Origin: Solirubrobacterales bacterium
GTDB lineage: Bacteria > Actinomycetota > Thermoleophilia > Solirubrobacterales > Solirubrobacteraceae
Assembly (NCBI GenBank): GCA_025963965.1
Contig: JAOPZS010000116.1
Span: 1-34,364, forward strand
Length of the DNA stretch: 34,364 bases
Direction: 5' to 3'
Of this stretch, positions 15,233 through 22,356 are shown piece after piece. A model generated the notes under the pieces. The model was given only the letters and a program-made list of their open reading frames with translations. It searched no databases and was not told where the DNA came from. The first letter of the stretch is position 1; the number at the start of each line of letters is the position of its first letter. The position numbers and the translations under genes are program-made.

Positions 15233-18199
15233 CTACGCGCCGGCTGCGAACGGCTTTGAGGTGCCGAGCACGCGCCCGCCGGCGTCGAGCGCCTGAACCT
15301 CGAACTGCGCATGGTCGCCGCTGACCGGGATCGCCGTCTCAAAGCCCCCACGCGCGGCATGTGCCACCGCCGCCGGCGCCGCGGCGCCCGTGCCGGCGAG
15401 CACCCGCCACGAGGCCACCTTGGTCGCGCCGTTCCAGCTGGCGTACACGGTGGTGCCCGCGCCGCTGCGCCGCGCGGCGCCGGCCGGCGCCGTGAGCGGC
15501 AGGCCCGTCCATTGCTGCACGGACGCGCGGTAGGTGAGATCCGGGCCGGGCAGTTCGACTTCGAAGAGCGTCTTGCCCGCGCGGTCGTATTCGGCGAAAT
15601 ACGGTTCCGAGCCGTAACCGGCGAACACGTTGCCGCCGGGGAGCAGCTGCGTGTCGCCCATGTACTCCGACTCGAAGCCATCGGCGCGGCCGTACTCGCT
15701 CACGAGCGTCGCGGTGTGTCGCTGTTCGTCGAGCTTCAGCACCAGGCCGCGCGAGGGAGCCGTCGCACGGACGTAGGTGCCGCCGCCCGTCAGCTGGCAG
15801 CAGTGATCGTCGAACAGGCTGATCGTCGAGTTCGGCCCGAGCCGCGCGTCGTGCTGCCACTGGAACCCTGCCTCCGAGCCGAGCTTGAAGCTCGAGTGCC
15901 GCCCGCCCAGCGTCCACGTGATGTTGCCGCTGGCGATGTCGACGAGGTACACCGCCCACGTGTCGCGCATCGACACGAGGAAGCTCTTGCCGTCCGGCGT
16001 CAGCTGGATCGAGTTCACGTGGTAGGCGTCCCAGGGGAAGCCGTTGGTGGGCAACGTCGCCTGCGCGTCGTTCAGCGGAATGTGGTCGAGGGCATCCCAG
16101 CTGCGCAGCAGCTTGCCGGTTCGCAGGTCGTACTCCTGAACGGCCGAGTCGATCAGCGCGCCGTTGTAGGCGCCGCCGTACTTGGACAGGTCCTTCGGGA
16201 CGTTCTTGTTCGCCGTGACCCAGGCGTGTTCGCCGTCGATCAGCAGCTCGTGCAGCGTGAGCACCCAGCCGCCCGTCGCTTTGAGGTGCGCCACGGGCCG
16301 GTAGTGCTGGTCGACGACCACGTATTCGCCGTATTCGGTTGCGCCCGTGTTAGTGACGATCCCCTGCCACCACGAGAGCGCCGGCTTGCCCTTCCAGGTC
16401 TGCGTGGCGAGGTTCGAGGCCACGTACTTTTCCGGCACCGGCTGGAACCACACGGGCTGCAGGCTGCGGTCGAGGATCAGCGGGCCGCTTTGCCCGATGA
16501 TCGGCGGTTCGTTGAGGTTCAGGAAGTTGGCCGCGAAGACGTACCCGGGTTCGAGCTTCGCCCCCGAGCTGCGGTGCACCACGCGGTAGCGGGGCGGGTG
16601 AAGCGACGGCGCCGTGACGAAGTGCAGCGTGTGGGCTGTCGTGTAGCGACCGAGAGGCGCACCATGGTTGCCGGAGAAGGCAGCGGCGAGCCCGACGAAC
16701 CCCGCCAGCACCAGCGCGATCACGCCTGCCAGACGGCGATCTGCGCCGCGCTGAGCACCCTCGGGGCGGGGGATGGCGAGGAAGGTCAGCACGGCCGCCG
16801 CCGCGGCCAGCCCGGCGCAGATCAGGTACGCCAGCTGAAAGCCGTGCGTCAGCGCCTCCGCGACCTGCTGGCCGTGGCCGATCAGGTCAGTGCTGTGCTG
16901 CGTTGCGAGCGTGATCAGCAGCGCCAGACCGAGGCCGCCGCCGACCTGGCGCGAGGTGTTGACGAGGCCCGACGCGAGGCCGGCCTGTCCCTCCTTGGCT
17001 CCCTGCGTCGCGGCGATCGTCGAGGGCACGATCGACATCGCGATGCCGGCCGCGGTGAGCACGCCGGGAATCACCACGTAGACCAGGGGGCTGCCGCTCG
17101 AGTTGATCTGCGTGAACAGCAGGAGCCCGCCGGTCATCATCGTGAGCCCGCTGCCGAGCACGGCGCGAACGCCGAAGCGCCCGACGAGTTTGCCCGCCCG
17201 CGGCGCGATCAGCAGGATCGCCAGTGTCATCGGCAGGAAGTTCAGGCCGGCGTGCAGCGGGGAGATCCCAAGCACCTGCTGCATGTACAGGGAGCTGATG
17301 AACCACATCGGGAACAGCGCTGCGCTGAACAGCAGCACGATGTTGTTCGCGATCTTGAGCGGCTTCGTCAGCTCCTTGAATGGGATCAGCGGCGCCTTGG
17401 CGATGCGCGTCTCGATCACGCCGAACGCGGCGAGCAGGGCCACGCCGAGGGCGATCGGGCCGAGCGCCTGGAAGGAGCCCCAGCCCTTCAGGCCGCCTTC
17501 GACGACGCCGAAGACGATCAGGATCTGGCCGATCGTGAGCGTCAGGGCCCCCGCCAGGTCGAAGCTGTCGCCGGCCTTCGCGCGTTTGCGCTCGGTGATG
17601 ACCACCCAGCCGACCGCTGCGGCCGCGACGGCGATCGGCGGGTTGATCAGCAGCACCCAGCGCCAGCTGAGCAGTTCGGTGATGACGCCCCCGAACAGAA
17701 CGCCCGCGGCGCCCCCCAGGCCGTTCATCGCGGCCCACGTCGCGATCGCGCGGTTCAGCTGGGCGCCGGGCGCGAAGGACGCCGTGATGATCGCCAGCGA
17801 ACACGCCGCCATCAGCGCGCCCGCCAGGCCCTGCAGCGCCCGTGCGCCGATCAGCATTCCCTGGCTGGCCGCGACGCCGCCGACGAGCGAGGCGATCCCG
17901 AACAGCAACAGCGCCGCGACGAACGTGCGGCGCTGCCCGAAGTGGTCGGCGGCGCGGCCGCCGAGCATCAGGAAGCCCGCGAACGTGATCGCGTAGGCGT
18001 CGACGACCCACTGCAGATCGGGCGAGGAGAAGCCGAGATCCGACTGGATCGAGGGCAGCGCGACGTTGACGATGCTGAGGTCGAGGATGACCATGAACTG
18101 CGCAACGCAGCACACGGCCAGCAGCCACTTCGCTCCCGCTTTGCCGGCCTCCCCCGGCGGCGGCGAGGCGAGCGGCGGCTCTGCCGTTCCGACGCTCAT
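15233..18199 (-). CDS. Fusion of a 14-helix MFS transporter (DHA2 type) with an extracytoplasmic arylsulfotransferase domain
   Basis: One uninterrupted frame of 988 residues. Residues about 25-480 form a DHA2/EmrB-QacA-like MFS transporter: motif A GGRAADHFGQRR after helix 2, MIGARALQG-like helix 4, and 14 hydrophobic helices in all. After a short basic loop (GAQRGADRRLAG) a fifteenth helix follows (about 490-510, VIALVLAGFVGLAAAF). It would carry the chain outside, where the ASST family acts. Residues about 540-985 are an ASST beta-propeller with the conserved LHE (His650), YHVNS (His727, Asn729), SMRDTW and WQHDAR (His783), then the C-terminal SWNGAT module shared with its neighbours. The N-terminal Ig-like domain of the other ASSTs is absent, replaced by the transporter. 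GGGGAA lies before the ATG. Transport substrate and sulfuryl acceptor are unknown. Confidence 0.93.
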   Translation of the reverse strand: MSVGTAEPPLASPPPGEAGKAGAKWLLAVCCVAQFMVILDLSIVNVALPSIQSDLGFSSPDLQWVVDAYAITFAGFLMLGGRAADHFGQRRTFVAALLLFGIASLVGGVAASQGMLIGARALQGLAGALMAACSLAIITASFAPGAQLNRAIATWAAMNGLGGAAGVLFGGVITELLSWRWVLLINPPIAVAAAAVGWVVITERKRAKAGDSFDLAGALTLTIGQILIVFGVVEGGLKGWGSFQALGPIALGVALLAAFGVIETRIAKAPLIPFKELTKPLKIANNIVLLFSAALFPMWFISSLYMQQVLGISPLHAGLNFLPMTLAILLIAPRAGKLVGRFGVRAVLGSGLTMMTGGLLLFTQINSSGSPLVYVVIPGVLTAAGIAMSIVPSTIAATQGAKEGQAGLASGLVNTSRQVGGGLGLALLITLATQHSTDLIGHGQQVAEALTHGFQLAYLICAGLAAAAAVLTFLAIPRPEGAQRGADRRLAGVIALVLAGFVGLAAAFSGNHGAPLGRYTTAHTLHFVTAPSLHPPRYRVVHRSSGAKLEPGYVFAANFLNLNEPPIIGQSGPLILDRSLQPVWFQPVPEKYVASNLATQTWKGKPALSWWQGIVTNTGATEYGEYVVVDQHYRPVAHLKATGGWVLTLHELLIDGEHAWVTANKNVPKDLSKYGGAYNGALIDSAVQEYDLRTGKLLRSWDALDHIPLNDAQATLPTNGFPWDAYHVNSIQLTPDGKSFLVSMRDTWAVYLVDIASGNITWTLGGRHSSFKLGSEAGFQWQHDARLGPNSTISLFDDHCCQLTGGGTYVRATAPSRGLVLKLDEQRHTATLVSEYGRADGFESEYMGDTQLLPGGNVFAGYGSEPYFAEYDRAGKTLFEVELPGPDLTYRASVQQWTGLPLTAPAGAARRSGAGTTVYASWNGATKVASWRVLAGTGAAAPAAVAHAARGGFETAIPVSGDHAQFEVQALDAGGRVLGTSKPFAAGA

Positions 18200-18214
18200 C
18201 TCAGCGTTCCCCGT

Positions 18215-18226
18215 CTGTGCTCACAG
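18215..18226. promoter_or_regulatory. Operator-like palindrome CTGTG-CT-CACAG
   Basis: A 5-bp inverted repeat with a 2-base centre lies 15-27 bases upstream of the MFS-ASST start and about 10 bases from the TAGGCT that serves the opposite gene. The shape fits a dimeric regulator site; no specific regulator can be named. Confidence 0.35.
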
Positions 18227-18236
18227 GGTGCCCTGG

Positions 18237-18242
18237 TAGGCT
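18237..18242 (+). promoter_or_regulatory. Candidate -10 hexamer TAGGCT for the small lipoprotein
   Basis: TAGGCT lies 42 bases before the ATG at 18285, giving a leader of about 35 bases. It adjoins the palindrome at 18215-18226. Confidence 0.4.
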
Positions 18243-18284
18243 GGACGGCCGAGCAATCGAGTGAGAAATGGAGCCCGGCCCACC

Positions 18285-18452
18285 ATGAAGAGAACGCCAC
18301 TGACCGCCATGCTAACGCTCCTGGCCGTCCTGGCTTCCAGCTTCGCGATCGCGGGCTGCGGCGGCAAAAGCTCGTCCTCGACGACGTCCTCGTCCGGCAA
18401 GTCGACGACGACCGAAACGACGGGCAAACGGAAATCCAAACCGGGCTACTAG
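18285..18452 (+). CDS. Small lipoprotein, 55 residues
   Basis: The sequence begins MKRTPLTAMLTLLAVLASSF and has a lipobox AIAGC, so the mature chain would start at the lipidated Cys and be only about 30 residues: Gly, Ser, Thr and Lys only, ending in KSKPGY. This is a tether-like tail without a fold. It is divergent from the MFS-ASST gene and convergent with the next ASST. GTG at 18261 is an alternative start but would place a charged stretch before the signal. No clear Shine-Dalgarno is seen. Its role is unknown; it could be a membrane-surface peptide or partner of the ASST proteins. Confidence 0.65.
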   Translation: MKRTPLTAMLTLLAVLASSFAIAGCGGKSSSSTTSSSGKSTTTETTGKRKSKPGY

Positions 18453-18471
18453 GCCCGGCCGGCGAGCCACG

Positions 18472-18495
18472 GCGAGCCTCTGAGCGGAGGCTCGC
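18472..18495. terminator. Hairpin between convergent lipoprotein and ASST genes
   Basis: GCGAGCCTC (18472-18480) and GAGGCTCGC (18487-18495) form a perfect 9-bp stem with a 6-base loop in the 51-base gap between two convergent stops. This is a good candidate for a two-way terminator, though without a clear T-run. Confidence 0.6.
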
Positions 18496-18503
18496 GGCTC
18501 GCG

Positions 18504-20384
18504 TCATTTCGCCGCCCCGGGACGTGTCAGGGACGCGTAGAAGCCGATCGTCTTGACCGCTGCCGAGCTGCCGAGCACGCGCCCGCCCCTGTCGAGCGCC
18601 TGCACCTTCGCGTAGGCGTACTTCACCGGCAGGATCGTGTCGCTCTCGAAGTCGAGGGCCGGGATCGTCGCCTGCGTGGAGAGCGCGGCTTCGCTCTTGC
18701 CGGCCAGCACCCGCCACGCGGCCACCCCGGTCGCTCCGTTCCAGCTGGCGTGCACGATCGTCTCTTCGCCCGTGTCGTTTTCGCTGGCGAACACGACCGG
18801 CGGGGTCGCGGGCAGGGCGCTCCACGGGTAGCGGAAGGCGCGGTAGAAGGACATGTCATACGGCGTGTGCGCGTCGAACAGCACCGTGCCGTCGGGTGCG
18901 AACTCGGTGATCGCCGGCAGGCCGCCGTAGCCGATCAGGCTGTTGCCGCCTCCCAGCGTCTGCATGTTCCCCTGGCTCGCCGAGAGCAGAGGCGGGTCGG
19001 GATGCACGTAGGAGGCGAGCAGGCGCGCCTGCATCTTCGTGAAGTCGAGCGCGATCCGCAGCCCGCGCGACTGTTTGTGGACCGGCGGGTTGGCGCCGTC
19101 GTCGAACAGCGTGATCTCGGCGTCTCCGAGCATGCGCGCGTCGTGCTGCCAGGCTGTCTGCGTCCCCGGTCCCATCTTGAACGAGCTCTTGCGGCCGCCG
19201 AGCCGCCACAGGATCCGTCCGCTTCCGGCCTGCAGGCGGTAGGACGCCCAGGTGCTGCGCGCGGAGATCACCAGGTCGCCGTTCGGCTGGGGGTCGATCG
19301 AGTTGATGTGGAAGTAGTCCCACGGCGTGGAGTCGCGCGACGCTTCGACTTCGGACTCGCCCGCCGCGACGTGGTCGAGGCTGTGCCATTCCGAGCGCAC
19401 GAGCCCGGTGTTCATGTCGATCTGCTGGATCGCCGTGTCGGTGATCGTGCCGTCCCGCGCCCCCTGCACCCGCGACAGGTCGCAGCGGATCGGGTTGAAC
19501 GCGGTGTTGTAGGAGATCCCGTGGGGGCGGATCTGGAACTCGTGGAGGTCGGCGCGCAGGCCGTTGCCGCCATGGATCCGCTTGATCACCTGGTAGCGGT
19601 CGTTCATCACGAGGTCCTGGCCCTGGCCGAAGCCGTACTGCAGCACCCGGCCCTCCCACCAGGTCAGCACGCGCTGTCCTTCGTAGCTCTGGACGTTGAG
19701 GTCCTCTGCGGTCTGGGCGCCGAGGAGTTCTCCGAACCACACCAGCCGGCCCTTCGGTGTGTAGATCAGCGGCCCGTACTGCCCGGGGCCGGGACCGTTG
19801 GTCGTGAAGATGTCGCCGGCCGCCGGGTCGCGGTCGGCTCCGGTCACGGTCAGGATCGGCGCCCGCAGGTCGGGCCGGGTGTAGAAGCTCTGGTAGTCGG
19901 CGGGGGCCGCCGGGGGGTTGTGGAAGTCGGGACTGGCGGCGGTCGGGTACGGCGTGTCGACGAGGAAGCCGAACGAGACCGGCTTGCCGGCGATCGTCGC
20001 GCTCACGCTGACCCGCTCGCCCGGCACGAACGGGGCGTTCGGCAGGAAGCTCGCGCCGTCGCCCTGGGAGTAGCCACGAACGCTCCCCGCATGGGGACCG
20101 CTGCGCGCGCCGCGCACCGAGATCGAGGTGATCGCCGAGGCGGGCGCGCCCAGGAAGCTGATCTGCGTGTGAGGGTTCGCCGAATCCGTCTCCGGGGCGG
20201 GCGAGACGTTCACGGCCGTGCCTGCCAGCGAGGCGCTGTGCTCGACCGTGCTCGGCAGGCACGCGGGCGAGGCGCTCGCCGAGCTCGAGCCGCCGATCTT
20301 CAGGCTCGCCGAGCCGAGCACGATCGCCAGCACGCCCCAGACGAGCACGGCGACCCCCAGGATGATGAGCACGTAGCGGCGCAT
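18504..20384 (-). CDS. Arylsulfotransferase family protein, membrane-anchored
   Basis: ASST enzymes move a sulfuryl group from one phenolic ester to another phenol outside the cytoplasm, without PAPS. From ATG at 20384 the protein is 626 residues, starting RRYVLIILGVAVLVWGVLA, which lacks a clear cleavage site and probably anchors the protein. An Ig-like N-domain follows (VSPAPETDSANPHTQISFLG to GERVSVSA). Then comes the propeller with DLHE (His281), HINS (His359, Asn361), SARSTW (Arg376) and WQHDAR (His414). These fit the His/Asn/Arg set known from E. coli AssT, in which one His is transiently sulfurylated. The C-terminus is the SWNGAT module. An upstream ATG at 20453 would add a charged 23-residue extension. 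It is divergent from the next ASST. Confidence 0.88.
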   Translation of the reverse strand: MRRYVLIILGVAVLVWGVLAIVLGSASLKIGGSSSASASPACLPSTVEHSASLAGTAVNVSPAPETDSANPHTQISFLGAPASAITSISVRGARSGPHAGSVRGYSQGDGASFLPNAPFVPGERVSVSATIAGKPVSFGFLVDTPYPTAASPDFHNPPAAPADYQSFYTRPDLRAPILTVTGADRDPAAGDIFTTNGPGPGQYGPLIYTPKGRLVWFGELLGAQTAEDLNVQSYEGQRVLTWWEGRVLQYGFGQGQDLVMNDRYQVIKRIHGGNGLRADLHEFQIRPHGISYNTAFNPIRCDLSRVQGARDGTITDTAIQQIDMNTGLVRSEWHSLDHVAAGESEVEASRDSTPWDYFHINSIDPQPNGDLVISARSTWASYRLQAGSGRILWRLGGRKSSFKMGPGTQTAWQHDARMLGDAEITLFDDGANPPVHKQSRGLRIALDFTKMQARLLASYVHPDPPLLSASQGNMQTLGGGNSLIGYGGLPAITEFAPDGTVLFDAHTPYDMSFYRAFRYPWSALPATPPVVFASENDTGEETIVHASWNGATGVAAWRVLAGKSEAALSTQATIPALDFESDTILPVKYAYAKVQALDRGGRVLGSSAAVKTIGFYASLTRPGAAK

Positions 20385-20463
20385 GAAGGAATGCGAAGAC
20401 AGCGACCGGAGGCGCCGTGGGCGCCGCCGGTCGAGCCCGGAAGCCTGCCACATCCGCTACCGC

Positions 20464-20479
20464 GGAACGTAAGAGTTCC
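20464..20479. promoter_or_regulatory. Inverted repeat GGAAC-N6-GTTCC between divergent ASST genes
   Basis: GGAACGTAAGAGTTCC lies between the two divergent ASST genes. It contains TACGTT on the minus strand, a possible -10. It could be a shared operator. Confidence 0.35.
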
Positions 20480-20532
20480 CGCAAAAGCCGCAAAGCGGAG
20501 CGTCAAGCGGCGAAGCGAGCGGGACGGGTCGG

Positions 20533-20538
20533 TAGCCT
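20533..20538 (+). promoter_or_regulatory. -10 hexamer TAGCCT
   Basis: TAGCCT ends 9 bases before the ATG at 20548, so the transcript would have a leader of only a few bases. Confidence 0.45.
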
Positions 20539-20547
20539 GCCGGGCTG

Positions 20548-22356
20548 ATGAGCAGACTCCGCCTGGCCACACCTCCGCTCGCGCTCGCCGGCTGCGCGGT
20601 TGCCGTGATCGCCTGTGGCAGCGCCTCCTCGGCGAGCGTGTCGAGCGAACCCGCCGCCGCACCGGCGACCGCGAATCCCGTCGCCGTCTCGCCCCAGCCG
20701 GGAACTCCCGACGCCTCGGCGAGCACGCAGATCAGCTTCCTCGGCGCCGGCGGCACGCAGGTCTCCGGCGTCACCGTGAAGGGGTCGCGCAGCGGATCAC
20801 ACAGCGGCGTGCTGCGTCCCTATTCGACCGGGACGGGGGAGAGCTTCATCCCGAGCCACCCGTTCACGCCCGGCGAGAAAGTGACCGTGCACGCGCAGGT
20901 CACCGGTGGCCCGAACACGGGCGCGGCGTCGACGAGCTTCACGATCGCTCGGCAGTACTCCCCCAGCCAGAAAGGGTTCCCGCTCAACCCCGGCAACTCC
21001 TCCGAAGTGCAGCACTACTCCTCCGCGCCGACGCTGACGCCGTCGACGGTTCGCATCCGCACCCACGCCAAGCCGGGCGCGGCGCCCGGGGACCTGCTGC
21101 TCGCGCCCTACCAGGGCAAGGGCACCGCCGGGCCGATGATCACCGATCAGGAGGGCAACCTGATCTGGTTCCACCCGCTGGCCAGCGGCCAGACCGCCAC
21201 GAACCTCGAGGTCGTGCAGTTCGGCGGGCAGCCGGCGCTGATCTGGTGGCAGGGCCGGGTCCTCGAGGTCGGCTTCGGCCAGGGCGAATACGTCATCTAC
21301 AACTCGAGCTACCGCCAGATCGGGCACGTGCGCGCGGGCAACGGCTACCACGCCGACCTGCACGAGATCCGCCTCCAGCCCGACGGCACCGCCTGGATCG
21401 ACGAGTTCAACCCGATCCAGATGAACCTCTCCTCGCTGCATGGCCAGTCCAACGGCGTTCTGACCGACTCGATCGTCCAGCAGGTCGACGTGAAGACGGG
21501 CCTCGTGATGTGGGAGTGGCACGCGCTCGGGCACATCCCGATCTCCGAATCCCACAACGCCGTGCCGAAGTCGCATTACCCGTGGGACTACGTGCACATC
21601 AACTCGATCAGTCCCGGCAGCTCCGGTGACGTGCTGCTCTCCTCACGCAACACGTGGGGGCTCTACGACGTCGACCAGCGCAGCGGCGCGATCCGCTGGC
21701 GCCTGGGCGGGCCGCACAGCAGCTTCAAGCAGGGGGCCGGCACGAGCTTCTACTGGCAGCACGACGCCGAGTGGCAGCCGGGTGGGCTGATCTCGCTGTT
21801 TGACAACGGCTCCAACCCTCCGAAGGAGAAGCAATCCCGGGGCCTGCTGCTGGAACCGAACATCTCGGCGCACACGGTGAAGCTGCGAAAGGCGTTCACC
21901 AACCCGTCGCGAACGCTCCTGGCCTCCAGCCAGGGCAACCTCGTGAGCCTGCCCGGCGGCACCTGGCTGATGGGCTACGGGGGCCTGCCCGACTTCACCG
22001 AGTACGACGCCTCAGGCCACGTGCTGCTCGACGGCACGCTCGGCAAGAACGTCCAGGACTTCCGCACGTACCTCTCGCCCTGGACGGGGCACCCGACGAC
22101 TTCGCCGTCGGTCTCCGCGAAGAGCGCCGGCGCAGGAGCGCTGCAGGTCGCGGTGAGCTGGAACGGCGCGACCGACGTGGCGAGCTGGAAGGTGCTGGCC
22201 GGAGCATCCTCGAGCTCGCTCGCGCCCGTCGCGGCGGCTCCCAGGAGCGGATTCGAGACGACCGTGAAGGCGCCGAGCGGCGGCCCCTACGTGCAGGTCC
22301 AGGCGCTCGACGCGAGCGGCAACGTGATCGGCACGTCGAGCACGGTCAAAGCCTGA
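20548..22356 (+). CDS. Arylsulfotransferase family lipoprotein
   Basis: This 602-residue protein has an N-terminus (RLRLATPPLALAGCAVAVIAC) with a lipobox-like VIAC (or LAGC), so it is probably a lipoprotein. A Ser/Ala linker and the Ig-like N-domain (VAVSPQPGTPDASASTQISF) come next. Then the ASST propeller: DLHE (His272), HINS (His350), SSRNTW and WQHDA (His405), with WRLGGPHSSFKQG between them. The C-terminal module (SWNGATDVASWKVLAG) closes the protein. It is the first gene of a pair whose second member starts within its stop codon. The substrate is unknown. Confidence 0.9.
   Translation: MSRLRLATPPLALAGCAVAVIACGSASSASVSSEPAAAPATANPVAVSPQPGTPDASASTQISFLGAGGTQVSGVTVKGSRSGSHSGVLRPYSTGTGESFIPSHPFTPGEKVTVHAQVTGGPNTGAASTSFTIARQYSPSQKGFPLNPGNSSEVQHYSSAPTLTPSTVRIRTHAKPGAAPGDLLLAPYQGKGTAGPMITDQEGNLIWFHPLASGQTATNLEVVQFGGQPALIWWQGRVLEVGFGQGEYVIYNSSYRQIGHVRAGNGYHADLHEIRLQPDGTAWIDEFNPIQMNLSSLHGQSNGVLTDSIVQQVDVKTGLVMWEWHALGHIPISESHNAVPKSHYPWDYVHINSISPGSSGDVLLSSRNTWGLYDVDQRSGAIRWRLGGPHSSFKQGAGTSFYWQHDAEWQPGGLISLFDNGSNPPKEKQSRGLLLEPNISAHTVKLRKAFTNPSRTLLASSQGNLVSLPGGTWLMGYGGLPDFTEYDASGHVLLDGTLGKNVQDFRTYLSPWTGHPTTSPSVSAKSAGAGALQVAVSWNGATDVASWKVLAGASSSSLAPVAAAPRSGFETTVKAPSGGPYVQVQALDASGNVIGTSSTVKA

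Noticed and set aside
16650-16760. Transporter-ASST junction as an assembly or frameshift artefact
   Set aside because: No stop, no frame change and no alternative start with ribosome-binding site is seen at the junction, and the added helix makes topological sense. It still deserves an independent check.
15311-18556. Long open frame (1081 codons) on the plus strand opposite the MFS-ASST gene
   Set aside because: It is rich in Arg, Asp, Gly and His in the way antisense frames of GC-rich genes are, and has no signal or motif; the minus-strand gene explains the region fully. The same holds for the long frames antisense to 2592-4232, the repeat protein and the other ASSTs.
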